DNA from: Brevibacillus laterosporus
GTDB taxonomy: Bacteria; Bacillota; Bacilli; Brevibacillales; Brevibacillaceae
Assembly (NCBI GenBank): GCA_007833815.1
Contig: CP033464.1
Span: 2,117,501 to 2,181,500, forward strand
DNA length: 64,000 bases
Reading direction: 5' to 3'
The notes beneath the pieces are model-generated. The model saw only the letters and a list, made by a program, of their open reading frames with translations. It made no database searches and was not told where the DNA came from. The position numbers and the translations under genes are program-made. Positions 28,348 to 36,917 of this stretch are shown here, piece after piece (the first letter of the stretch is position 1; every line of letters begins with the position of its first letter).

Positions 28348-29484
28348 ATGACAAGAATGACTGAAACCTTCATCTCTGAACGAGAAAGAGAGATGCAGAA
28401 GCAAGTAATGCAAAAGTTCCGCTCCAAAATTAGTCCTTCACTAGCAAAGATCGTGAAACAATCGCCAGGTGTCGCCAAACAGTTTGTACCAAGTCCCTAT
28501 GAAGCATTAGAATATGGCACAGAAAAGCCATTTGAAGAAGGAAAAAATAATAAAGGAATTTATGGACTTGAAAGAATATATGAAGATCGAGCAGTATTAA
28601 CACCTTATTTTGAATGTTCTGCCTATTGCAGGTACTGTTTTAAGAAAACCCGTACACTAGCGGGTGAAGCCAAGCGAATGTCAGATGAAAATATTGCAGA
28701 TGCTATCTCCTATATTAGCAATGATGAACGGATTAAAACAGTACTAATTACAGGAGGAGACCCATTCCTAGATGTGTCATTACTGCATAAAGTTTTACAG
28801 CAAATTAAAGAAATTGATCATGTGCGAAACGTTCGGGTAGGTACCAGAAATATTTTATTTGCACCTGAAAAGATTACGGACGAAACAGCAGAAATGTTAA
28901 CGGAATTTAATCAAATTAACTACGATAATCCACGTTTATCTAAGAACCTTTCAATCGGTTTATCACTTAACCATCCAGATGAACTTACCCCAGAAGTTAT
29001 ACGAGCTGCCCAAAAAATTATTTCCCGAGGTATTACAATAAGAGGTCAAATTGTCTTAATGAAAGATATTAATGATAATACCAAAACCATGAGAGAATTA
29101 ATAGAATTGTTCCTTTGTAATGGGATTGTGCCTTATTATCTCTTCCACTGTATGGCCGTAGTAGGAGCTAAGCATTTCCGTACATCTGTTCAGAAGGGTA
29201 TTGATATCATACGAGAATTATCTGCTTTCTCTGGTAGCATTGCCCCTCATTATGTTTATGTAACCCCTATTGGTAAGCATCGAGTTGGTACGAATTCTCA
29301 GCTTGATTATGTAGAAATTGACGGTCAACAGTATATTCGTTCCACTACACCTTATAAAGCTGCGGACTTCTTGCAATTCTCTGATAACAAGATGTTGCCA
29401 CCTCTCCATGAAATAAATGAAAACGGATACATCGTTTCTCATTACCTTGATGGAGACGATAAGCCAATGGAGGTATTGGTATGA
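28348..29484 (+). CDS. KamA-like radical SAM aminomutase-family enzyme
   Basis: A 378-aa member of the lysine 2,3-aminomutase (KamA) family. The radical SAM cluster motif is CSAYCRYC (Cys90, Cys94, Cys97), with SAM-binding LITGGDPFL following. The segment PYYLFHC...GAKHFRTSVQKGI is the KamA equivalent of PYYIYQCD...HFRTPVSKGI. Lys310 in TPIGK is the likely pyridoxal phosphate lysine. Two Asp residues that hold the lysine side chain in KamA appear replaced (about Met269 and Val305/Thr306), so a different substrate is likely. It is shorter than typical KamA and lacks much of the C-terminal extension. GGGAGG precedes ATG 28348. It overlaps the next gene by four bases. Confidence 0.85.
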   Translation: MTRMTETFISEREREMQKQVMQKFRSKISPSLAKIVKQSPGVAKQFVPSPYEALEYGTEKPFEEGKNNKGIYGLERIYEDRAVLTPYFECSAYCRYCFKKTRTLAGEAKRMSDENIADAISYISNDERIKTVLITGGDPFLDVSLLHKVLQQIKEIDHVRNVRVGTRNILFAPEKITDETAEMLTEFNQINYDNPRLSKNLSIGLSLNHPDELTPEVIRAAQKIISRGITIRGQIVLMKDINDNTKTMRELIELFLCNGIVPYYLFHCMAVVGAKHFRTSVQKGIDIIRELSAFSGSIAPHYVYVTPIGKHRVGTNSQLDYVEIDGQQYIRSTTPYKAADFLQFSDNKMLPPLHEINENGYIVSHYLDGDDKPMEVLV

Positions 29485-30845
29485 CTCAATTAATCGTATT
29501 TATTGAAAATCTTTCGGTACTTCCTGCTATAAATAGAGCTGTCCAAGCTAATAAAATGGGTTATAAGTGCGCCCTTATTTCCCGTCCTTTAGTTGCTCAT
29601 GAAAGGTCTAGAATCTCTCAATTAGAAGTAGAAAATGAAATTGATTCTTTATTTGTAGAAATCATCGAGACGAATCACTTTGGCTATGAGGAATTAGAAA
29701 AAAAGATGTGCTCACTTGAAGAATCATACAACGTTTCTGCTGTTTTTAGCATTTTGGGGTTATTTTCAAGTGACGGTCTACTTGGGGCTGATGTAGCCAA
29801 GCTAGCGGAAAAAAGAGGTCTAGCTTCCCAGGATTCCGATGCTTTGTATCGTACAAATAATAAATATCTCATGCGTGATGCGCTAAGACATGCTGGTGTG
29901 ATAACCGTTGATTATGGAATAGCTGTAGATATTGAATCAGCAGTCACTCATGCTGAACGTATTGGCTATCCAGTAATTTTAAAACCGATTAATGGAGTAG
30001 CTTCTCATTTAATTCTAAAATCCAACAATCAACAGGAGATAAGGGACAATTTTACATATGCCCTTCAAAAATTACCTGACTGTAATTATTCAAATCTTTA
30101 TGCATCCTGTCACACCTATGCAACAAGGGATGGGAATCTAATTGATTTTGATCCCATGGCTTGCATGCTAGTTGAGAAATATATGAATGGTCGGGAAGCC
30201 AGCGTAGAGATGGTTATTACAGAAAATGAAATCGTTCCTCTGCTTGTTCATGACAAGGTAAAGGTAACGGAAGAAAAACAAGTTTTCTATGAGCATCTAT
30301 TAGTCGTTCCTCCTCTTCGTTTTACACAGAAAGAAGTAGAAGAACTTAAAAATTATGCAATAGAAGCTGTGCGTGCTGTAGGCTTAAAAAATTCATTATC
30401 TCACGTTGAATTACGTTACGATGAAAAATTAGGACCGCAAGTATTAGAGATCAATCCACGTATAGGTGGCATGTGTGTCAAGGATAGCTTGGAAACAATG
30501 CTTGGGTTTGATTCTGTGAGTGCCCAGTTGGAGATTGTTTTAGGAAAATTTGAATTACCTACTCAGTTGAATCAGGAAGAAACACCTCACGCCATGTTTA
30601 CCTTATATCCAAAAGAAAGCGGGATTCTACGAGCGGTAAACGGTATAGAAGAGCTGGAAAAAATCCCTGGTGTGTTGAGAGTGACACAAGTTTACCCGGT
30701 AGGAACAGAGGTAAGAGGAGACGAGGAAGAAGTGTTTTTAGTGATGTGCTGGATGCGTGGAGAAAGCTATGAACACATTGAACAAGTGTATCAGAAGGCG
30801 TGCGATCTAGTCACATTCGAAATTGAGAAAATGGTCAATGTGTAG
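29481..30845 (+). CDS. ATP-grasp carboxylate-amine ligase
   Basis: A 454-aa ligase that would activate a carboxylate with ATP and join it to an amine, as in BacD-type dipeptide ligases or biotin-carboxylase-fold enzymes. A Rossmann-like pre-ATP-grasp region occupies residues ~1-110. The ATP-grasp part shows YPVILKPINGVASHLI (nucleotide Lys), VEKYMNGREASVEMV (adenine-side Glu) and ELRYDEKLGPQVLEINPRIGG (metal-binding Glu and Asn). The tail has a typical small C-terminal domain. The substrate pair is unknown; the upstream aminomutase-like enzyme suggests a beta-amino acid as one partner. The start sits in ATGA with the previous stop. Confidence 0.85.
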   Translation: MTQLIVFIENLSVLPAINRAVQANKMGYKCALISRPLVAHERSRISQLEVENEIDSLFVEIIETNHFGYEELEKKMCSLEESYNVSAVFSILGLFSSDGLLGADVAKLAEKRGLASQDSDALYRTNNKYLMRDALRHAGVITVDYGIAVDIESAVTHAERIGYPVILKPINGVASHLILKSNNQQEIRDNFTYALQKLPDCNYSNLYASCHTYATRDGNLIDFDPMACMLVEKYMNGREASVEMVITENEIVPLLVHDKVKVTEEKQVFYEHLLVVPPLRFTQKEVEELKNYAIEAVRAVGLKNSLSHVELRYDEKLGPQVLEINPRIGGMCVKDSLETMLGFDSVSAQLEIVLGKFELPTQLNQEETPHAMFTLYPKESGILRAVNGIEELEKIPGVLRVTQVYPVGTEVRGDEEEVFLVMCWMRGESYEHIEQVYQKACDLVTFEIEKMVNV

Positions 30846-30856
30846 GAGGAAAGAAG

Positions 30857-32101
30857 ATGACGACAACTATTCCAGCAGGACAGAATAATAAAATGCGTTA
30901 TATTTACCAGTTGATTGCTGGAAGAACCATTTCAGATATAGGCAGTTATTTAGATATGATTGCACTAAATCTGTATGTGTACTTATTAACGGGCAGTGCT
31001 GTTTACATGGGATTATTTATGGCTGTCCGTTTAATAGGAAGCTTTTTAGCAGGTTTCTATTCTGGAATGCTAGCTGATAAATTTAACCGCAAAAAGTTAA
31101 TGATTATTAGTGACGTCGTTCGGTTTGGTCTCCTATTTTCCCTTGTCATTACTCCACAAGAGTATCATTTTTATATGTTATATTTTGTGACTTTTGGTAT
31201 GGGAATGTTCAGCTCCATGTTTAATGTGTCAATGCAATCAAGTATTCCAATGCTTGTTTCGCCAGAAAATAGAGTAAGAGCCAATGCTTTATTACAATCG
31301 TGGCAAGCAATGGCGATGGTTGTCGGAATGCTATCGAGTGGGATTCTAATTAATTTGTTAAGTTATCAAAGTATCTTTTTCATTGACTCCCTTACCTACT
31401 TACTTTCAGCCGTTAACTTGTTTAGTCTGCCTATCAAAACGAATGAAACCCGGACGCAACCAGATCAAAAAACATCGCTTTTTTCGGAGTTTTCGTTTAT
31501 CTATCGTTATTTACGTGTAATTCCCGTTCTATTATCTTTAATGACGATTCGATTATTTGATACCTTTGGTTCCGCAGCACACAACGTAGGGATTCCGATT
31601 TACTCTTCTATGATAAAGCCAGACAATCCCTCCATGATTATGGGCTTTATTTGGGGGATATGGGCAATCGGTAATCTAGTCGGCTCTCGTTTTATGAGTA
31701 AGCATTCAAAAAATGCAAAGGAATCATTCACAGAAAAAGCATTTGGTATCTCTACGATTTTAATGTCTTTCTTTTTCATTTTGCTGTTTGCTTTTTCTTC
31801 AACGTATCTTCTACTTATATGCGCTTTCTTTGCAGGAATATCTGATGGGATCTCAGCTATTTGCTATAACTCGCGTTTACAGCAAGTATCTGATGATAAG
31901 CGTGGACGTGTCTTTGGAGTATCCTCCACGTTGCAAACAATTGGATTTGCATTCGGTATGTTGATTTGTTCACCTTTATTTGAAATCATGCTGCCTATTT
32001 GGGTAGTAGGTATCCTACATGGTGTACCTATGATCATGGCGCTTATTTTCACGATTTACTTCTATCGGAAATGGAAGGTACCAAAAGGATTAGCGTCATA
32101 A
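30857..32101 (+). CDS. MFS transporter (exporter-like)
   Basis: A 414-aa major facilitator protein with about twelve helices. The segment YSGMLADKFNRKKLMIISDVVRF is the loop between helices 2 and 3 (MFS signature). Its overall form is that of MFS_3/BacE-like drug and metabolite exporters. It follows the ligase gene by 11 bases with AGGAGG before its ATG. As last gene of a biosynthetic-looking operon it most likely exports the product or gives self-protection. A strong terminator follows. Confidence 0.88.
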   Translation: MTTTIPAGQNNKMRYIYQLIAGRTISDIGSYLDMIALNLYVYLLTGSAVYMGLFMAVRLIGSFLAGFYSGMLADKFNRKKLMIISDVVRFGLLFSLVITPQEYHFYMLYFVTFGMGMFSSMFNVSMQSSIPMLVSPENRVRANALLQSWQAMAMVVGMLSSGILINLLSYQSIFFIDSLTYLLSAVNLFSLPIKTNETRTQPDQKTSLFSEFSFIYRYLRVIPVLLSLMTIRLFDTFGSAAHNVGIPIYSSMIKPDNPSMIMGFIWGIWAIGNLVGSRFMSKHSKNAKESFTEKAFGISTILMSFFFILLFAFSSTYLLLICAFFAGISDGISAICYNSRLQQVSDDKRGRVFGVSSTLQTIGFAFGMLICSPLFEIMLPIWVVGILHGVPMIMALIFTIYFYRKWKVPKGLAS

Positions 32102-32132
32102 ATGATTCCTCAAACATGTAGTGTATGAGCTT

Positions 32133-32162
32133 AGCACCGCTATATGAAGCGGTGCTTTTTTA
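32133..32162 (+). terminator. Terminator of the radical SAM/ATP-grasp/MFS operon
   Basis: AGCACCGC and GCGGTGCT enclose an eight-base loop and are followed by TTTTTTAT. Confidence 0.85.
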
Positions 32163-32194
32163 TGGAAGGAATATTTACGTTCTAAATGAGAGTG

Positions 32195-32240
32195 ACGATG
32201 GCTCTTTTCTGAGCTAGGGGCATGACAGAGCCATCGTTTT
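32195..32240. terminator. Bidirectional hairpin between convergent genes
   Basis: ACGATGGCTCT and AGAGCCATCGT form an 11-base perfect stem with a 21-base loop; T-rich sequence follows on the plus strand. It lies 18 bases past the stop of the minus-strand oxidoreductase gene and can serve both directions. Confidence 0.6.
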
Positions 32241-32257
32241 CTTTACTAGGGGTGTAG

Positions 32258-33175
32258 CTACCCATTCATTTCTTTGATCATATTTGTTACAAGACGCTGT
32301 GACTCGACACCTTCCCAACCATCAACAAGAGGTTTTTGATCCCCGTTCAAACAGTCCATAAAGTGTTGAACGGCTCCTTCAAATCCTCTCCGTTTCAAAA
32401 TGGAGTCCCAAGGATGAGACATTACCTGCTGTGTATATCCTTCACTTTCTACCTCCATCATCTCTAGATTTTGGATTCGAGTGATCCCATCGATAGAGAC
32501 AATTTCCAATTGCTCCTTATTGGAACCGGACTGGCGATGCATGGCTGTCGTAATGGAATAGGTACCTGCTCCCAATTGATGCTGGGCATGAAGGAGTTGC
32601 CCCTTTTCAGTAAGCGCAATAGTGCCATTTCTTATAGAGGAGGCTCCTAGCCAACGAGCTGTATCGATCAAATGAAGATAGTCATCCAATAAAGTAAATG
32701 CAGCAGAATGACCAGCATGAACTCCATGTTTACGATGTTTCTCAAAACGAATCCATGCAGTGGTTCCCATCTTTGCTTTTGCTTCTATATAAAGAGGTGC
32801 AAATCTTCTATTAAAACCAACCATTAGCTTACGGTTATGTTTTTCACTTAGCTCAGCTAGGATTTCAGCCTGTTCCACGGTTTCAGCTAAAGGTTTGTCG
32901 ACAAAAACATCGACCCCGGATTTCAATGCATGCTGGACAATCTCAAAATGTGTGGAAGTGGAGCTATGTACAAATACGGCGTCACAGGCTTGGATGAGAG
33001 TATTCATATCAGAGTAGGAATTCATTCGATAGTGCTTACAAATTTCCTCACGTTTAGTTGCTGTGGGAGAGTAGGCACCTATTAATTTCCAATTCTTTTC
33101 GATTGCTACTAATGGTAAATATGCTTTTTGGGCGATGGAGCCCAGTCCAATTACTCCGATTCTAGGTTGAAGCAT
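32258..33175 (-). CDS. Gfo/Idh/MocA-family NAD(P)-dependent oxidoreductase
   Basis: A 305-aa cytoplasmic oxidoreductase. The N-terminal Rossmann fold starts IGVIGLGSIAQKAYLPL, and the family motif DKPLAETVEQAE (EKP-type, here DKP) lies near residues 93-104, with a C-terminal alpha/beta domain after residue ~125. Family members act on sugars, inositols or related cyclic polyols. Substrate unknown. AAAAGGAGGGG precedes ATG 33175. It faces the KamA-like operon and is separated by terminators, so I do not count it in that operon. Confidence 0.88.
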   Translation of the reverse strand: MLQPRIGVIGLGSIAQKAYLPLVAIEKNWKLIGAYSPTATKREEICKHYRMNSYSDMNTLIQACDAVFVHSSTSTHFEIVQHALKSGVDVFVDKPLAETVEQAEILAELSEKHNRKLMVGFNRRFAPLYIEAKAKMGTTAWIRFEKHRKHGVHAGHSAAFTLLDDYLHLIDTARWLGASSIRNGTIALTEKGQLLHAQHQLGAGTYSITTAMHRQSGSNKEQLEIVSIDGITRIQNLEMMEVESEGYTQQVMSHPWDSILKRRGFEGAVQHFMDCLNGDQKPLVDGWEGVESQRLVTNMIKEMNG

Positions 33176-33481
33176 GTTGTTCCCCTCCTTTTATAACACA
33201 TAGGTAAGTGTAGTGGTTTTCAGGGCAGAAAAACATAAAGACTTTCTCACAAAATGCTGACAATATTATTTCACAGTATCATTACTGGCACGTGTAACAA
33301 AGCAGTCAGATATCAATTCTGGCTACTTCCCTTTTAAGAAAATCTATGTTCAGTTATCAACTACAGTCAAAAAAGTTTTTTCGGTAAAAAAAGCATACCA
33401 ATCTAGCAGGAAACAGGTACAATGAGAGCTAAGACTTATACATAACAGGCTGCGTTTTGCCAATATAAAGGAGGATATTAC
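33176..33481. other. Intergenic region between divergent genes
   Basis: 306 bases without a gene. It must hold promoters for the oxidoreductase (minus) and oligopeptidase (plus) genes. TACAAT at 33418-33423 is a possible -10 for the plus strand, but I see no good -35, and no palindromic operator. Confidence 0.4.
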
Positions 33482-35281
33482 ATGCTACAAAATCTTAAAC
33501 CCGTTTGGGACTTAGATAGCATCTTCCCAGGAGGAAGTGAATCAAAGGAATTAGCAGCATTTCTAGATAACTTAAAGGAACATACTTCTTCCTTAACTGC
33601 TGATTTAAAAGCATTGGAAGCCTCACAATCGCTGGAACAGCTAAAAAAATTGGAATCGATTGTAACACGTTTTGAACAGGTGCGTTCCGATTTGATGCAA
33701 GCTAGCTCTTTCATTTCATGCTTAGAAGCACAGAATGTACATGATGGAAAAGCTGCTTTTCTACGTGATCGTGTAACGCAATTAGGAGCGGCAAGTGCAG
33801 AAACAGGCACTTTGTTTGATCAATATATTTTAGAAGTACCTGAGGAGCTATGGAAACAATTCCTTGAATTAGATAGCATGAAGCCAATTGCTTTCATTTT
33901 GGAGGAACGCCGTCAATTAGGGGCTGCTAAACTCCCAACTGAGCAAGAAATTCTGGCAGAAAACCTAGCAGTTGATGGGTATCATGCATGGTCGCAGTTA
34001 TATGATGTGATTGTTGGTCGCATGCACATCCCAAGTGAGAAAGATGGGAAAATTGAAAATTTATCAGTAGGACAAGCATTTAACCTACTATCTGATACCA
34101 ACCCTACAGTGCGTAAACAGATGTTCGCAAATTGGAAAACAGCGTGGTCTGAAAACGAAGACCTATGTGCAAAAGCTTTGAATCATTTGAGTGGTTTCCG
34201 TTTGGCGTTATATAAAGAGCGCAAATGGGATGACTTTTTGAAAGAGCCGGTTGAAATTTGCCGCATGAGCGAGAAAACATTGAATGTCATGTGGGAAGTT
34301 GTTGAGAAGAATCGTGAGCGTCTTGTGCCTTATTTGAAGCGAAAAAAGGAATTGCTCGGTATTGATTCTCTGTCTTTCTACGATTGGACAGCACCATTGC
34401 CTGGTAGTACAAGTAAAATGAGCTATGATGAAGCAGCACAATTCATCACAGAGCAATTTGAGAAATTTAGTCCCAAAATGGCTGAATTCGCTACATTGGC
34501 ATTTGAAAATCATTGGATTGAAGCTGAGGATCGTCCTGGTAAGCGACCAGGTGGTTTCTGCACCGATCTACAATCGAGTAAAGAAACACGTATTTTCATG
34601 ACGTTCGACGGTAGCATGTCAAGTACGTCTACACTAGCTCATGAATTAGGACACTCCTATCACACGTATGTAATGAAAGATTTGCCTGAGCTAGCAAAAG
34701 ATTATGCCATGAACGTAGCAGAGACTGCTTCTACATTTGCAGAATTAATCGTGAAAGATGCTGCATTAAAAAATGCGAAATCGGACGCAGAACGTATTTC
34801 CATGATCGACGACAAGTTGGGCGATGCTGTTTCCTTCTTTATGGATATCTTTACTCGATTTACATTTGAGAAAAAATTCTATGAACAGCGCAAGAATGGA
34901 ATGCTGAGTGCTGAAGAAATGAATCAATTAATGGAAGAAGCACAGAAGTTTGCTTATGCAGGGGCTTTGGATGAGTACTTCCCGAACTTCTGGTCAGCTA
35001 AGCTTCACTTCTATATTAGTGATGTACCATTCTATAACTTCCCGTATACATTCGGGTACATGTTGAGTGCTGGTTTGTTCGCACAAGCACAAAAAGAAGG
35101 GGCTTCCTTTGAAGAGAAGTATATTGATTTCTTAAAAGATACGGGTCGCATGACGGTAGAAGATCTGGCAAAAGCCCACCTCAATGTAGACTTGACTCAA
35201 CCAGATTTCTGGCAAAGTGCTGTAGATGCAGCCTTGGCCAATATTGATGAATTTATGGCGCTCACAGAGAAAAAAGCGTAA
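33482..35281 (+). CDS. M3-family oligoendopeptidase (PepF-like)
   Basis: A 599-aa cytoplasmic zinc metallopeptidase that cleaves oligopeptides. HELGHSYH at residues ~387-394 gives the HEXXH zinc site and the third ligand is expected in the following AETASTFAEL segment. The N-terminal coiled helical domain (residues ~1-200) matches oligoendopeptidase F-type M3B proteins. AAGGAGG lies before ATG 33482. In Bacillales some M3B members affect sporulation peptides, but nothing here points to a specific peptide. Terminator follows. Confidence 0.93.
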   Translation: MLQNLKPVWDLDSIFPGGSESKELAAFLDNLKEHTSSLTADLKALEASQSLEQLKKLESIVTRFEQVRSDLMQASSFISCLEAQNVHDGKAAFLRDRVTQLGAASAETGTLFDQYILEVPEELWKQFLELDSMKPIAFILEERRQLGAAKLPTEQEILAENLAVDGYHAWSQLYDVIVGRMHIPSEKDGKIENLSVGQAFNLLSDTNPTVRKQMFANWKTAWSENEDLCAKALNHLSGFRLALYKERKWDDFLKEPVEICRMSEKTLNVMWEVVEKNRERLVPYLKRKKELLGIDSLSFYDWTAPLPGSTSKMSYDEAAQFITEQFEKFSPKMAEFATLAFENHWIEAEDRPGKRPGGFCTDLQSSKETRIFMTFDGSMSSTSTLAHELGHSYHTYVMKDLPELAKDYAMNVAETASTFAELIVKDAALKNAKSDAERISMIDDKLGDAVSFFMDIFTRFTFEKKFYEQRKNGMLSAEEMNQLMEEAQKFAYAGALDEYFPNFWSAKLHFYISDVPFYNFPYTFGYMLSAGLFAQAQKEGASFEEKYIDFLKDTGRMTVEDLAKAHLNVDLTQPDFWQSAVDAALANIDEFMALTEKKA

Positions 35282-35316
35282 AAAATCTACCGACGTAACA
35301 AGTAGGATGAAAAGGG

Positions 35317-35345
35317 AAAAGCTCTCGTATAAGAGGGCTTTTTCC
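35317..35345 (+). terminator. Terminator after the oligoendopeptidase gene
   Basis: AAAAGCTCTC and GAGGGCTTTT pair with one G-U over a six-base loop and end in T-rich sequence. Confidence 0.75.
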
Positions 35346-35397
35346 TGCATCTAAAGCTATCATCTTATCTAATACATAGAAGTGAGGGACTATTTTT

Positions 35398-36873
35398 ATG
35401 GCTAAAACATTACAGGAAGTCTTGCAACATCCCGTATTTCATTATTTTGCAGAAATATCTAACATTCCACGGGAATCTGGAAATGAGCAAGCAATTAGTA
35501 CATATTTATTAGATTTTGCTACACAGCATGGATTAGAAGCTACACGAGACGAAGCATTGAATGTTATCATTCGTAAACCAGCCTCCGCAGGATACGAGGC
35601 ATTACCTACCATTATTTTACAAGGGCATATGGATATGGTTTGTGAAAAAAACCAAGGAACAACGCATGATTTTCTAACAGACTCCATCCAGTTACGGGTA
35701 GTAGACGATATGCTATATGCAACGGATACAACATTAGGTGCTGATAATGGGATAGCTGTGGCTTATATGTTGGCTTTGCTAGCTGATTCCACTCTCAAGC
35801 ATCCTGCTTTAGAAGCACTTGTAACCACAGAAGAGGAATCTACGATGGGAGGTGCTATGCATCTTGATTTTAGTCATCTGAAGGGTTCCATTCTACTTAA
35901 TATTGATTCTGAAGAGGAAGGTCGTTTGCTAGTAAGTTGTGCAGGTGGTGTCACTGCGAGACAACGACTTGAGATTGAGTGGGCAGAAGTCGATGTTCAA
36001 AGTAAGCCATTACGATTGTCGGTACGGGGACTACAAGGAGGACATTCGGGAGCAGAGATTCATAAGGGACGCGGTAATGCAAATAAACTATTAGGTCGTG
36101 TGTTGCATGGTCTACAACAAGAGATTTCCTATCACATCCAACATGTACAAGGTGGAATGAAAACCAATGCTATTCCACGAGAAGCAGAGGCCATTTTATT
36201 TATTAAAGATGTAGAGATTGACAAAGCGAAGCAACTAGTGGGACAACTGCAAGAGCGATTTGCCACGGAATTGCGGGCGAGTGATCCAGAAGTTCTTATG
36301 GAGTTAACAGAAGTCCAGGTAAATGGAACACGTGTATTTTCCTCTCAGACGTTTGGTCATTTGCTTGCATCCTTTATGCTTACACCAAATGGGGCCCAAA
36401 CGATTAGTCAAGAAATTGAAGGACTAGTAGAAAGCTCAACCAACTTAGGTGTTGTAAGAACAGATGAGACCCACATTTATTTAGAAAATGAGGTGAGAAG
36501 CTCTGTTGCAAGTTTGAAGGGAGCCATTGTTAAACAGTTGGAGATGCTTGCTTCCCTGACTGATTCTGAGCTAGTCACCGATTCTGATTATCCAGAGTGG
36601 GCTTATCGTCCTGAATCGGTTATTCGTGAGATTTGTGAACAGGTTTATGAAAAGATGAATGGAGAAAAACCGGAAATTACAGCTGTGCATGCTGGATTAG
36701 AATGTGGCGTATTTGCGGAAAAAAATCCTGATCTAGATATGATATCGCTTGGACCAAACATTTATGGAGCCCATACACCACAAGAGCATGTTGAAATTGA
36801 TTCGGTCACTCGTATTTGGGAGTATTTAGTAGCTATTTTAGCTGCAACGAAAGAGTCTAAGCGTTTAGTCTAA
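35398..36873 (+). CDS. pepD: Aminoacyl-histidine dipeptidase (M20C, PepD)
   Basis: A 491-aa dinuclear zinc dipeptidase acting on Xaa-His and related dipeptides. Metal and catalytic motifs are present in order: LQGHMDMVCEKN (His80, Asp82), TLGADNGIAVAYM, and TTEEESTMGGA (catalytic Glu pair near residue 147). The dimerisation lid lies between residues ~205 and ~370. The length fits the M20C group rather than shorter M20 peptidases. GAGG lies before ATG 35398. It stands alone between a terminator and the gab regulator. Confidence 0.92.
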   Translation: MAKTLQEVLQHPVFHYFAEISNIPRESGNEQAISTYLLDFATQHGLEATRDEALNVIIRKPASAGYEALPTIILQGHMDMVCEKNQGTTHDFLTDSIQLRVVDDMLYATDTTLGADNGIAVAYMLALLADSTLKHPALEALVTTEEESTMGGAMHLDFSHLKGSILLNIDSEEEGRLLVSCAGGVTARQRLEIEWAEVDVQSKPLRLSVRGLQGGHSGAEIHKGRGNANKLLGRVLHGLQQEISYHIQHVQGGMKTNAIPREAEAILFIKDVEIDKAKQLVGQLQERFATELRASDPEVLMELTEVQVNGTRVFSSQTFGHLLASFMLTPNGAQTISQEIEGLVESSTNLGVVRTDETHIYLENEVRSSVASLKGAIVKQLEMLASLTDSELVTDSDYPEWAYRPESVIREICEQVYEKMNGEKPEITAVHAGLECGVFAEKNPDLDMISLGPNIYGAHTPQEHVEIDSVTRIWEYLVAILAATKESKRLV

Positions 36874-36917
36874 CCATAAGCGTGTTATGATGAAGGAAAA
36901 GTATACGGGGGATACAC

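Noticed and set aside
32258-33175. Gfo/Idh/MocA oxidoreductase as a fourth gene of the KamA-like operon
   Set aside because: It is on the other strand, convergent, and two hairpin terminators lie between.
33280-33310. TGGCACG-like sequence as a second sigma-54 promoter
   Set aside because: The -12 TTGC part is absent at the required spacing.
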